DNA of 64,000 nt from Bin5 sp965261695 (GTDB taxonomy: Bacteria; Chloroflexota; Anaerolineae; Caldilineales; Caldilineaceae). Both the position numbers and the translations under genes were made by a program. Shown piece after piece: positions 45,029 through 53,351 of this stretch (the stretch's first letter is position 1; each line of letters begins with the position of its first letter). Location of the stretch: contig OZ253474.1 in NCBI GenBank assembly GCA_965261695.1, forward strand, positions 4,960,001 to 5,024,000, given 5' to 3'. The notes under the pieces are model-generated. The model had not been told where the DNA came from and searched no databases. It saw only the letters and a list, made by a program, of their open reading frames with translations.

Positions 45029-45835
45029 TCAGAGCACGAAGTGCTCTTCAGCCGGTGTGCGATAGTTGAGACTTTGATGCGGTCTCTCATGGTTGTAGAA
45101 GTCGAAGTATGCGGTCAACCCAGTTTGCAGCTGACGCACTGTGTCATACTGGTTGAGATAGATGTTTTCGTATTTGACGCTGCGCCATAAGCGTTCGCAG
45201 AAGACGTTGTCAAGGGCGCGGCCGCGGCCGTCCATGCTGACCTGAATGTTGGCTGCGCACAGAGCGGTAGTGAAGGCATCGGCCGTGAACTGTGCGCCTT
45301 GGTCGGTGTTGAAGATCTGGGGCCGACCCTTGCAGAGCGCCTGGCGCAGGGCATCGAGACAGAAGATACCGTCCAGCGTGTTGGAAAGCTGCCAGGCGAG
45401 CACATAGCGACTGTGCCAGTCAATGACAGCGACCAGGTACATGAAGCCACGAGGCATCGGTACATAGGTGATGTCTGCGCTCCAGACCTGGTTGACGTGG
45501 GTAATCGGCAGGTTGCGCAAAAGATAAGGATAGAGCTTGTGTCCCTTGCCAGGAGAACTGCTGCTTCTCCTGGGGTAGATAGCTTGAATGTCCATCATAC
45601 GCATCAGCCGTCTGACCCGCTTGCCATTGATGGCGTAGCCCAGCCGGCGCAGAGAGGCGGTCATCTTGCGCCAGCCATAAAAGGGGGTGCGCAGAAATTG
45701 CTCGTCAACCAGGCGCATCAGTTGCAGGTTCAGTGCTGACTCGGGCGCCGCGTGGTAGTAGTACGACGACCGATTGAGCCCGAGCAGTTCACCCTGCCGC
45801 CGTACACTTAGAGTCGGGTTTGCTACCTCGACCAT
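45029..45835 (-). CDS. IS3-family transposase OrfB
   Basis: 268 aa with an rve-type integrase core. HVNQVWSADITYVPMPRGFM (first Asp), CKGRPQIFNTDQGAQFTAD (second Asp) and a later Glu in FCERLWRSVKYE form the DDE triad; YFDFYNHERPHQSLNYRTP ends the domain. ATG 45835 is 10 bases after the orfA stop. Catalyses strand transfer of the IS. Confidence 0.95.
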   Translation of the reverse strand: MVEVANPTLSVRRQGELLGLNRSSYYYHAAPESALNLQLMRLVDEQFLRTPFYGWRKMTASLRRLGYAINGKRVRRLMRMMDIQAIYPRRSSSSPGKGHKLYPYLLRNLPITHVNQVWSADITYVPMPRGFMYLVAVIDWHSRYVLAWQLSNTLDGIFCLDALRQALCKGRPQIFNTDQGAQFTADAFTTALCAANIQVSMDGRGRALDNVFCERLWRSVKYENIYLNQYDTVRQLQTGLTAYFDFYNHERPHQSLNYRTPAEEHFVL

Positions 45836-45845
45836 ATGCCGTCTC

Positions 45846-46139
45846 TCACTGACCGAAGTGGGTAACTTTTTTTTTCAACCACTCAAGTTCCATCTTGAGC
45901 CGCCCGATCTGTTCATAAAGTTCTGCTTCCTGTGCCTCCTGCTCCTTTTGTTTGCGCTCGCCGTTCGTAGCGAAGACCCGAGGCCCGTTTTCCAGCAATT
46001 GCCGTTTCCAGGCCCGAATCAGGTTGGGATGAATCTCATGTTCACTCGACAACTGACTGATCGTCTTACTGCCTTCAACCGCCTCCAGCGCCACTCGGAA
46101 CTTGTAGGCCGCTGTGTGTCGCCGTCGTTTCTTGACCAT
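45846..46139 (-). CDS. IS3-family transposase OrfA
   Basis: 97 aa. The helix-turn-helix region (KTISQLSSEHEIHPNLIRAW) binds the IS ends and is followed by a leucine-zipper-like helix (LYEQIGRLKMELEWLKKK). A run of nine A encodes the lysines near the end; IS3 elements often frameshift at such runs to make an OrfAB fusion, but here orfB is in the +1, not the -1, frame. ATG 46139 is intact, unlike the ATA of the remnants. Confidence 0.93.
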   Translation of the reverse strand: MVKKRRRHTAAYKFRVALEAVEGSKTISQLSSEHEIHPNLIRAWKRQLLENGPRVFATNGERKQKEQEAQEAELYEQIGRLKMELEWLKKKVTHFGQ

Positions 46140-46290
46140 GAATCTGCCCCTCCACGTGCTTGGTGTTCTGCTCCATTATACACCTTAGCCCGTGGTCCAG
46201 TTTTTGGGGCCCACTTCAATAAGGTGCTCATTTACTCCGAATTCAGGTTAACTATGTAATTCCTAAAGTTCGACCCTGTAGAAAGACAAG

Positions 46291-46312
46291 GCCGGAGTCA
46301 ATCGACTCCGGC
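46291..46312. other. Perfect 9-bp hairpin in the right end of the IS1595-type element
   Basis: GCCGGAGTC-AATC-GACTCCGGC is a perfect 9-bp stem with a 4-base loop, 28 bases inside the right terminal repeat. It could terminate transcription leaving the element, or guard it from outside transcription. Confidence 0.65.
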
Positions 46313-46371
46313 TCTTAAGATCCAAGTGGACGTAGAGTTTGCTGCACTAACCTTATAATTCCCAAAGCAAA

Positions 46372-46535
46372 AGATTCTAGAGTGTGCTACTTTGGTTTCG
46401 TAGCGCCAGGAAAAGTCTTGCCGCACACCTGTGGCGACAATGCCTTCCCTCTCCAAAGCAAAAGATTTCAGAGTGTGCTACTTTGGTTTCGTAGGACGAA
46501 CAAAAACCCTGCCGCGCGCCTGCGGCGACAACACA
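46372..46535. repeat. Two-unit imperfect repeat of about 91 bp, first unit split by the mobile element
   Basis: Unit 1 is 41813-41830 plus 46372-46444 (the IS1595-type element sits inside it) and unit 2 is about 46445-46535. Both contain GTGTGCTACTTTGGTTTCGT and end in a small stem (GCCGC ... GTGGC or GCGGC) in which one unit changes a C-G pair to a G-T pair. The repeats lie just before the zinc-knuckle gene and may be leader hairpins or REP-like elements. Confidence 0.65.
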
Positions 46536-46549
46536 AAGAGAGGAACGAA

Positions 46550-47476
46550 ATGGCTGCACCACCCTGCAAAGGCGTAAAGAAAGACGGCACCCCCTGCCGC
46601 GGCAATGGCAACGAGCAACTCGACGGCTACTGCATCGCCCACGGCGCCCCCGAAAAGACCCGCGCCTGGCGCGTACTCGGCGGCGAAAACTCGTCCACCG
46701 CCGCCCGCGCCGACAAACGCATCCCCGAACGCTTCCGCCCCGTCATCCAGGCCGTCACAAATGGCATCGCCGAAGTCCGAGAAGGGACGCTGAAACCGGC
46801 CGCCTACGCCGCCATCTGCCGCGGCGCCAAAATCCTGCTCGAACTCTACCGCGCCGCCGACGCCGACATGGAGCTGGTCCGCCTCGAGGAAATCGAAGCC
46901 GCCGCCGCCGAAGTCAGCGGCTCCCACGGCGACCTCGAGATTCTTGACGCGGCCGCCGAACTCTCCGCCCAACAGGAGCGCTACCGCCTCGAATCTCTGG
47001 CCGACCAGGGTCTCCTGTCCATCGCACCTGCGCCGCCGCCGGCAAACGGCAAAACCAAGCCCTCTGCCCAGCCCGTTCTCACCGATGCCGGCCGCCGCAG
47101 CTTCGGCTACCGGGAACTGACCGGCTGCAACAAGGACTACCTCGAATGCCTCAAAGAGGAGATCTCCGTTAGCGACTATCACGAGCATGAACTGCTCAAA
47201 AAGATCAAAGAACTCACGACAATGCGAGCCGGCCTGCAAGAGGCCAATGCAGCGCTGGACCACCCGCCTGAGCCCGCGCGCGACGCCCTCACCGGCCTCG
47301 CCCTCGGCCAGCCCCCAAGTTGCGTCGACCCGGGCGCCCAGCCCGTAGACCCGGACGCAGCCCCGGACGCCGCCGCCGACCTCAAAGACCGGCTGCGCCT
47401 GGTCAACGAGATTATAGACGATCTGAAGGACACCCACGCAGGTGAATTCGAAGGGCTGATATTCAAATATATATAG
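46550..47476 (+). CDS. Hypothetical protein with N-terminal zinc-knuckle-like motif
   Basis: 308 aa. The N-terminus has Cys6, Cys16, Cys27 and His31 (PPCKGVKKDGTPCRGNG ... GYCIAHGAPEK), a small Cys3His zinc site seen in many uncharacterised proteins, some mobile-element-linked. A helical region (TNGIAEVREGTLKPAAYAAI, then alternating Glu/Ala helices) follows and the C-terminal third is Pro/Asp/Ala-rich. Function unknown. ATG 46550 follows AGAGAGG. The frame is open upstream through the 91-bp repeats, but that part is not protein-like. Confidence 0.7.
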   Translation: MAAPPCKGVKKDGTPCRGNGNEQLDGYCIAHGAPEKTRAWRVLGGENSSTAARADKRIPERFRPVIQAVTNGIAEVREGTLKPAAYAAICRGAKILLELYRAADADMELVRLEEIEAAAAEVSGSHGDLEILDAAAELSAQQERYRLESLADQGLLSIAPAPPPANGKTKPSAQPVLTDAGRRSFGYRELTGCNKDYLECLKEEISVSDYHEHELLKKIKELTTMRAGLQEANAALDHPPEPARDALTGLALGQPPSCVDPGAQPVDPDAAPDAAADLKDRLRLVNEIIDDLKDTHAGEFEGLIFKYI

Positions 47477-48074
47477 CGTCGCCGGGCGCTGCCCACTACA
47501 GTCCGCCCGGCTGACCTGCATCTAAAAATAAATATCATATCATTAGCCAAGCCCCCACCCTTGCGCCCCTCCAACCAGCGGCGCTCTCGACTCGCGCCCG
47601 CCCGGCGCCGCCAGCGCCTGTTTTCCACCCTTCCGCACCCCGCCCGCCCGCCGATTCCGCCCTTCCCGGCCCCCCACCCTCCTCAATACATAACACAATT
47701 AACTGGAAATTAAAAACACGACTCCCCAGCCTCTCTTCAGTCGCCCGCTCCCAACAGAATGCTGAAAACACTCCCAAATGCTCGCAAATGCTCGCAAACG
47801 CTCGTAAACGCATGTAAACACTCGCAAACACCTGTCCATCTCGGTTACCAACTCTCCTCCCATTTCCCGCACCACCCACCGTGCCTCTACCAGCGGCCCG
47901 GAACCAGGCCAACCCCTTGTTCAATCTTTATTCTCCCTTCATACTTTCTGAACATCTCTGTGCGATAATCGAACTGCACTGATCGGTACAGTGGGGCGTG
48001 TTTTCCACCAACCACGCCCTCATTGGCGGGCATCTCTCTACATTCCCACAGCCGCAAGGCGGGGCGGACAATTC
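47477..48074. other. Long intergenic stretch, C-rich, with decamer array
   Basis: About 600 bases without a supported gene. 47545-47690 is strongly C-rich on the plus strand and of low complexity; 47690-47960 is more AT-rich and includes the 10-bp repeat array. The final part should contain the promoter of the two-component operon, but no clear consensus is seen. Confidence 0.6.
47761..47830. repeat. 10-bp tandem repeat array (about seven units)
   Basis: Units are in strict 10-base register: GCTGAAAACA, CTCCCAAATG, CTCGCAAATG, CTCGCAAACG, CTCGTAAACG, CATGTAAACA, CTCGCAAACA. One unit per helical turn would put each AAA tract on the same face of DNA, favouring bending or cooperative protein binding. 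Confidence 0.8.
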
Positions 48075-48764
48075 GTGGTTCAAACAGTTCTTGTAGTTGA
48101 CGATGAAGCCAATCTTCGCAAAATGATGCGCCTCTACCTCGAACGCGAGGGCTACCGCGTGGTTGAAGCGGCCAACGGGCGCGACGCGCTCCATGTGGCG
48201 CGCCTCGAAAAGCCCGACCTCGTCCTCCTTGACCTGATGATGCCAGAAATGGGCGGCTACGACTTCATGCGGCTCTTCACGAAGCAAGCGGATACGCCGG
48301 TCATCATGCTCACCGCCAAGTTGGAAGAGAGCGACAAAGTGGCCGGGCTGGAGTTGGGCGCCGACGACTATGTAACCAAGCCCTTCGGCATCCAGGAGTT
48401 GATCGCTCGCGTGCGCGCTGTGCTCAGGAGATCTCGCAAACAAACTCGCCTGCCCGACATCTTGCGCTCCAACGACATCGCCCTCGATCGCGCCGGCCAC
48501 TCTGTGCGCGTCCAGGGAACAGAAGTCGACCTCACCCCTTCGGAATTCGAACTGCTCGAAACCTTTATGCTTTCCCCTGGACGCGCTTTCTCACGCCTCG
48601 ACCTGCTCGAATCGGTCAGCGGCGACGCCTACGAGGGCTATGAGCGCACCATCGACGTGCATGTCCGCAATCTACGCACAAAGATCGAACCGGAGCCCAG
48701 CAAGCCCCGCTACATCCAAACTGTCTACGGCATGGGCTATCGCTTTGCCGCCGAAGGCGGGTAG
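48075..48764 (+). CDS. OmpR-family response regulator
   Basis: 229 aa. Receiver domain with acidic pair VVDDE, phospho-acceptor Asp53 (LLDLMMPEMGG) and switch Lys in YVTKPFG; winged-helix output domain with LTPSEFELLETFML and RTIDVHVRNLRTKIEPEP. GTG 48075 starts the domain; an in-frame ATG at 47991 would add an unlikely N-terminus. The sensor kinase gene begins 3 bases after its stop. The downstream lipoprotein and efflux operon are plausible targets. Confidence 0.93.
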   Translation: MVQTVLVVDDEANLRKMMRLYLEREGYRVVEAANGRDALHVARLEKPDLVLLDLMMPEMGGYDFMRLFTKQADTPVIMLTAKLEESDKVAGLELGADDYVTKPFGIQELIARVRAVLRRSRKQTRLPDILRSNDIALDRAGHSVRVQGTEVDLTPSEFELLETFMLSPGRAFSRLDLLESVSGDAYEGYERTIDVHVRNLRTKIEPEPSKPRYIQTVYGMGYRFAAEGG

Positions 48765-48767
48765 ACG

Positions 48768-50114
48768 ATGCGTTCACTGGCGATGAAGCTGACGCTGGCC
48801 TTTCTCGTTGTGGGCATCGCAGGCGCGTTGCTCGTGGCTGCAATCAGCATCCAGCGCACGCGTCTGGAGTTCGACCGCTTCGTCTCTGGAGGCAGGGACA
48901 ATTCGGCAGTCGCCGATCTCCTGCTTGGTTACTATCTGGAAACCGGCAGCTGGCAAGGCCTCAAGCAATGGCTGGACAGCGATCCCTCTCTCGTCTTCCT
49001 TGGCCGGCGCATACTACTTGCCGACCGCGGCGAAAAGGTCATCTATTCGACTGTGCCAGAGCAGAATGGCCGCCATATGAGCGAATTGGAAACGACGGCT
49101 GGCTTTCCCATTTTGCATGAAGACCAACTCGTCGGCACACTCTACGTCAGGGGCCGCCCAAATCTGGATGGGCCCCTGTCCCGCTTCTCGCCGGAGATCT
49201 TCTTCCTGCGCAGCGTAAGCCAGGCCACCGCGCTCGCGGCCTTGATCGCCGCGCTGCTGGCCCTCGCTCTGGGCATCCTCCTGTCGCGCGCGCTGACCCG
49301 CCCCCTGCGTGAGCTGACTGAGGCTACCGTTGAGATGGCTGCCGGCAGGCTCGGTAAACAGGTCGAAGTCCATTCCCGCGATGAGATCGGCGAGTTGGCT
49401 GCATCATTCAACCGCATGAGTCGGGATCTGGCCCACGCCAATCAAATGCGCCGCCAGATGACCGCCGACGTCGCCCACGATCTGCGCACGCCCCTTACCG
49501 TGCTGCGCGGCTATGCCGAAGGGCTGCGCGACGGTTCCATCCACGGGCATCAAGATCTGTATGAGGCCCTTCATCAGGAGGTCGCCCACTTGCAGCACCT
49601 GGTTGAGGACTTGCGCACGCTATCCCTCGTCGATGCCGGTGAACTGGCGCTCAACCGCCGCGCCGTCGATCCCAAAGCTCTGCTCGAACGCGCCGGGCTG
49701 GCCCACGTGATGGCAGCCGAGCGCAAGGGCATTCAACTGCGCGTGAACGCCCCCGACGCCCTGCCCTCCGTCAAGGTCGATGTCGAGCGCATGACCCAGC
49801 TTCTCAACAATCTCGTCACCAACGCCCTGCGCTTCACGTCGGCAGGCCAGATCGTCCTCAGCGCGTCCAGCCGCAACGACTGCGTCAACCTCCAAGTGTC
49901 CGATTCCGGGGTTGGCATCGCCGAGGAGGAGCTCCGCAACATCTTCGATCGCTTCTACAAGGTGGACCGCTCCCGCCACCGCGACGGACAGGCCCAGTCC
50001 GGGCTGGGCCTTGCCATCGCCAAGGCGATCGTAGAAGCCCATGATGGAACGATCGCTGCCGAGTCAACCGTCGGCCAGGGCACCCGCTTTACGATTCAGC
50101 TGCCGAGAATCTGA
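48768..50114 (+). CDS. Membrane sensor histidine kinase with HAMP domain
   Basis: 448 aa, BaeS-like layout: membrane helix near 8-27, extracytoplasmic sensor of about 130 residues, second helix near 148-172, HAMP (LTRPLRELTEATVEMAAGRL), phospho-acceptor His237 in DVAHDLRTPL, and an ATPase domain with NLVTNALRFT (N box), DSGVGIAEEE (G1) and SGLGLAIAKAIVE (G2). Probably senses envelope stress or a toxic compound and phosphorylates the preceding regulator. Confidence 0.94.
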   Translation: MRSLAMKLTLAFLVVGIAGALLVAAISIQRTRLEFDRFVSGGRDNSAVADLLLGYYLETGSWQGLKQWLDSDPSLVFLGRRILLADRGEKVIYSTVPEQNGRHMSELETTAGFPILHEDQLVGTLYVRGRPNLDGPLSRFSPEIFFLRSVSQATALAALIAALLALALGILLSRALTRPLRELTEATVEMAAGRLGKQVEVHSRDEIGELAASFNRMSRDLAHANQMRRQMTADVAHDLRTPLTVLRGYAEGLRDGSIHGHQDLYEALHQEVAHLQHLVEDLRTLSLVDAGELALNRRAVDPKALLERAGLAHVMAAERKGIQLRVNAPDALPSVKVDVERMTQLLNNLVTNALRFTSAGQIVLSASSRNDCVNLQVSDSGVGIAEEELRNIFDRFYKVDRSRHRDGQAQSGLGLAIAKAIVEAHDGTIAAESTVGQGTRFTIQLPRI

Positions 50115-50258
50115 AACGGCTATCGCATCTACACACCCTCTTCACTTCTTCTTAACAGACGTCGTGTAAGGTTTTGCTACAGGCTCCGGTGGCATCATAG
50201 AGAGGGCTCTTTGAACCGCTGTCTTGGATTTGCCGTTTGCGAAAGGTGAGGAAACACG

Positions 50259-50999
50259 ATGAATCGATCGTTTCTTTCTGTAATGATTCTTTTAACCGTA
50301 TTGGCGCTCGCTGCCTGTAACCGCAACAAAGATGACGAATCCTCGACCCGCAACGGCGCCGACCCTGCAGCCGCCCAGGCAAGCGAGAGCGCCCCGGCCA
50401 ATCCTGCCACGGATTCAGCCTTCGACAGCTCCTTTGAAGGCGCGCTGCCGCCCACGAACCAGATGATGCTGGGCATTCTCAGGCTGGAGGACACCGAGCA
50501 TGCCGTGACGAGCGCGCAGGCCGCCGCCATGTTGCCCCTCTGGCAGGCGCTGCAGAGCGGCTCAATTCAGAACCAGTCCGAGCGGGTCGCGATATTGCGT
50601 CAGCTTGAAGGCCAGTTCACCCAGCCGCAAGTCGAAGCGATCAGCGCGCTGCAGTTGACCTTCGCCGACATGAACGACTGGGCCGAGGCCAACGGCATCG
50701 AACTACCCCAATTCGGCCAGGGAGGTCAGGGCAGACAGGGCGCCGCCGCTGGACGGGGCGGCCCAGGCGGCATATTCGCCGATATGTCTGAAGAGGAGCG
50801 GGCGGCCTTTCGCCAGGAGATGCAAAATATGTCGCCCGAACAGCGTACAGAGCGTTTACAGGAACTGGGTGTTGAAATCCCCGCAAACGCGGGCGCAGAA
50901 GGTCCCCAGGCCGGCCAGGCAGGGCCGCGCGCTGGCGGCCGCTTCGGAATTCTGATGACGCCTTTGATCGAGCTCCTGCAGGCCCGTGCAACTTTGTAG
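50259..50999 (+). CDS. Lipoprotein with Gly/Gln-rich segment
   Basis: 246 aa. The lipobox LALAAC (Cys20) is followed by an Ala/Ser/Asp linker, a helical domain (MMLGILRLEDTEHAVTSAQA ... FTQPQVEAISALQ), a Gly/Gln-rich stretch and MSEEERAAFRQEMQNMSPEQ. The last pattern recalls Spy/CpxP-type periplasmic proteins, but I cannot assign it. It sits between the two-component genes and the efflux genes, each gap being short, so it is probably part of the same response. Confidence 0.78.
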   Translation: MNRSFLSVMILLTVLALAACNRNKDDESSTRNGADPAAAQASESAPANPATDSAFDSSFEGALPPTNQMMLGILRLEDTEHAVTSAQAAAMLPLWQALQSGSIQNQSERVAILRQLEGQFTQPQVEAISALQLTFADMNDWAEANGIELPQFGQGGQGRQGAAAGRGGPGGIFADMSEEERAAFRQEMQNMSPEQRTERLQELGVEIPANAGAEGPQAGQAGPRAGGRFGILMTPLIELLQARATL

Positions 51000-51047
51000 C
51001 CGCCTGGCTAAGACCGCCTTTTCGCTGAGTGGGAAAAGAAGCCTCCG

Positions 51048-52568
51048 ATGAAATCGATCCTCATCAGTCTGTTGACACTGCTCATCTTCGGCGGCGGCGG
51101 ATACTACGGCTACACCACCTATCTCCTCGCCGAACCGCAGGGCGCGGCGCCCGCGCTTCAGACGGCCCAGGTGCGCCGCGGTGACCTTGTGCTGACTGCG
51201 GGCGGAATCGGCACGCTCTTTGCCGGTGAGGAGGCCAAAGTTGGCTTTCGTAGCAGCGGCATTGTCAGCAGTGTCGCCGCACAGGTTGGTGAGCGGGTTG
51301 ATGTCGACCAGATTCTGGCGACTCTCGAGTACGACTCAGCCCTCAATTCGCAACTCATCTCGGCCCAGATCAACCAACGCCTGGCCGAAATCGCCTTGAT
51401 CGTGTTGACTGGAGAGGCGGGCGCCGCCGATTTGGCGGCCGCCCAGTCCAGTTTGGCCGCGGCGCAGGCCGAGTATGACCACCTGGTCGCCCCGCCCACC
51501 GCCGAGGAAGTCAACGCCGCTCGCAGCGAACTGCTCAGCGCGCAGAAAGCGCTCGAAACTCTGCTGGCCGGGCCTTCGCAAGATGCGATGACATCATTGG
51601 AGGCCGATTTGAGATCGGCTGAAGTGGCCCGCGCCGCGGCTCAGGCGGCTTATGACAGAGTTGCGTGGCGCAACGACGTTGGCACGACAACACAAGCGGC
51701 AGACCTGCAGACAGCGACCCTGGCCTACGAAAAGGCGCTTGCGCAGTACAATATCGGCGCATCGGGCGCGGCCGAAGAGGACATCGAATCGACGAGGGCG
51801 CGGGTTTCGCAGGCCCGAAACACGCTCAATCTGTTGCTTTTGAACGCCGATCAGATGGAGGTGGCCGCGGCCCGGGCCAAGGTGGAACAGAATCGCGCCG
51901 CGCTCGAAGACCTGCTCGATGGGCCTTCCGCCGCAGAGCTCGAGCAGGCCGAGTTGGCAGTCGAGCAGGCACGCTTGGCGGCACTGGATGTGCAGACCCA
52001 GATTGTCGGCGGTACGGTGCGCGCGCCGATGGCTGGCGTCGTCACATCAGTATCTGTTCAGCCCGGCGATTCTGTAGCCGAGGGGCCGATCATCGGCTTG
52101 GCAAATACCGATACCGCTCAGGTGCGCTTCTGGATCGAGGAGCTTGACATCGCCGCCGCCGTGCCCGGATTTCCGGTCAGCATCCTGTTTGACGCTTTCC
52201 CCGAGTACAGATACTCCGGTCAGATCACGCGCGTCGAACCCGCGCTCGTGGAGGTCGACGGCGCCTCGGCGATTCAGGCCTGGGCCAGCATCGACATGAC
52301 ACAACACGCGGCGCCGCTGCTGTTCGGCATGAATGCAGAGGTGGAAATCATCGCCGGCGAAGCGCGCAACGCACTGCTCGTTCCTGTACAGGCGTTGCGC
52401 CAGATCGCGCCCGGTCAGTTTGCCGTCTTCGTCGTCGGGCCGAACGATGAACTGGAGTTTCGGCCTGTACAGGTCGGGCTGAGGAACTTTGTCAACGCCG
52501 AGATTCTCTCCGGCCTGCAGGAGCGGGAGACGATCAGCACAGGCGATGCTCAACTTGGGACCAACTGA
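51048..52568 (+). CDS. MacA-like periplasmic adaptor subunit (HlyD family)
   Basis: 506 aa. N-terminal membrane anchor (ILISLLTLLIFGGGGYYGYT), barrel-sandwich halves flanking a long coiled-coil hairpin (about residues 110-310, with repeats such as LAAAQSSLAAAQAEYDHL and VEQARLAALDVQTQIVGG), then GTVRAPMAGVVTSVSVQPGD and beta-barrel parts. It should link the MacB-like permease to the outside. It is encoded just before the ATPase and permease, with a 16-base gap to the ATPase gene. Confidence 0.92.
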   Translation: MKSILISLLTLLIFGGGGYYGYTTYLLAEPQGAAPALQTAQVRRGDLVLTAGGIGTLFAGEEAKVGFRSSGIVSSVAAQVGERVDVDQILATLEYDSALNSQLISAQINQRLAEIALIVLTGEAGAADLAAAQSSLAAAQAEYDHLVAPPTAEEVNAARSELLSAQKALETLLAGPSQDAMTSLEADLRSAEVARAAAQAAYDRVAWRNDVGTTTQAADLQTATLAYEKALAQYNIGASGAAEEDIESTRARVSQARNTLNLLLLNADQMEVAAARAKVEQNRAALEDLLDGPSAAELEQAELAVEQARLAALDVQTQIVGGTVRAPMAGVVTSVSVQPGDSVAEGPIIGLANTDTAQVRFWIEELDIAAAVPGFPVSILFDAFPEYRYSGQITRVEPALVEVDGASAIQAWASIDMTQHAAPLLFGMNAEVEIIAGEARNALLVPVQALRQIAPGQFAVFVVGPNDELEFRPVQVGLRNFVNAEILSGLQERETISTGDAQLGTN

Positions 52569-52584
52569 ACGCAGCGGGGAAAAT

Positions 52585-53301
52585 ATGACCGACGACGTGA
52601 TTGAAATCACCAAACTGTCCAAAGTGTACGGTCAGGGTGACATCGCCGTACACGCCCTGCGCGAGTTGGACTTGCAGGTGACGCGCGGCGACTTTGTCGC
52701 GATTATGGGCCCGTCCGGCTCAGGTAAGTCCACCCTGATGAACATAATCGGCTGCCTCGACCGATCCACCAGCGGCCTCTATATCCTGGACGGCGAGGAC
52801 GTGAGCCGCCTCGACCGCGATCAACTGGCCGCTGTCCGCAATCGCAAAATCGGCTTCGTCTTCCAGTCCTACAATCTGTTGCCCCGTCTGAGTGCCCTCA
52901 AGAATGTGATGCTGCCGATGATGTATAACGGCTTCCAGAATTGGAGCGAAACCGAGCGCAGCGCGCGCGCCGGGCAGTTGCTGGACCTTGTCGGCCTCGG
53001 TGATCGCATTCATCATCTTCCGACCGAGCTGTCCGGCGGCCAGCAACAGCGCGTCGCCATCGCCCGCGCCTTGATCAACGACCCTTCCCTGATCCTGGCC
53101 GACGAGCCGACCGGGAATCTTGACACGAGCTCCAGCACGGAAATTATGGGCATCTTCCATCGCCTGCATCAGCAGGGCGCGACAATTGTCATGGTCACGC
53201 ACGAACAGCAGCGGGCCCGCGAGGCGCAACGCGTCGTCAATGTGCTGGACGGACGGATCGCCGCATCGCTATCCGAGATCAACCGCATGAAAGTGGCCTG
53301 A
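52585..53301 (+). CDS. MacB/LolD-type ABC transporter ATPase
   Basis: 238 aa. Walker A GPSGSGKST at 42-50, Q-loop FVFQSYNLLPRLSALKNV, signature LSGGQQQRVAIARAL, Walker B LILADEPTGNLD and switch VTHEQQ. The set is typical of the MacB/FtsE/LolD group. ATG 52585 follows GGGGA; ATG 52546 would overlap the adaptor's end. The separate ATPase and permease genes replace the single MacB chain of Escherichia coli. Confidence 0.95.
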   Translation: MTDDVIEITKLSKVYGQGDIAVHALRELDLQVTRGDFVAIMGPSGSGKSTLMNIIGCLDRSTSGLYILDGEDVSRLDRDQLAAVRNRKIGFVFQSYNLLPRLSALKNVMLPMMYNGFQNWSETERSARAGQLLDLVGLGDRIHHLPTELSGGQQQRVAIARALINDPSLILADEPTGNLDTSSSTEIMGIFHRLHQQGATIVMVTHEQQRAREAQRVVNVLDGRIAASLSEINRMKVA

Positions 53302-53351
53302 GTCGCGCTCCAACCCGTCCACCCTTTCGATACCGGTGAGAAAATTCGCTG

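Larger units (their letters stand above)
44960..46213 (-). mobile_element. Complete IS3-family element, 1,254 bp
   Basis: Ends are TGGGTCCCAA at 44960 and the complement of TGGGCCCCAA at 46213, the TG...CA form usual in IS3. It contains orfA and orfB on the minus strand. It is the intact relative of the remnants at 26.8, 29.5 and 38.2 kb, although their sequences have diverged. Confidence 0.9.
43997..46249 (-). mobile_element. IS982-family element, interrupted by an IS3 element
   Basis: The left end starts ACCGAGTTCGGAGTTA and the right end reads ACTCCGAATTCAGGTTA, giving imperfect terminal inverted repeats. The complete transposase gene is at 44010-44894. Between the transposase start and the right end, the IS3 element 44960-46213 has been inserted, with only a few irregular bases at the joints and no clear target duplication. 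Confidence 0.85.
41831..46363 (+). mobile_element. IS1595-type element with nested IS982 and IS3 copies and cargo
   Basis: Perfect 24-bp terminal inverted repeats (GGGAATTATAAGGTTAGTGC... at 41831-41854, its complement at 46340-46363) are flanked by the 8-bp direct repeat AAAGCAAA (41823-41830 and 46364-46371). An 8-bp target duplication and the zinc-ribbon plus ELDETYLGG transposase mark it as IS1595-type. The transposase is frameshifted and cut short by an IS982 fragment. Order: transposase remnant, IS982 fragment, two cargo genes, complete IS982 copy with an IS3 inside, then about 110 bases of the original right end. It can no longer move unaided. Confidence 0.88.

Noticed and set aside
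45846..45880. A9 run in IS3 orfA as a programmed -1 frameshift site
   Set aside because: The -1 frame stops before orfB, and orfB is in the +1 frame with its own ATG, so a canonical IS3 -1 fusion is not supported here. An extra A from slippage or a sequencing error would change this.
47761..47830. Decamer array as a CRISPR array or plasmid iterons
   Set aside because: Units are 10 bases with no spacers, so it is not CRISPR; iterons are longer and no replication initiator gene is nearby.
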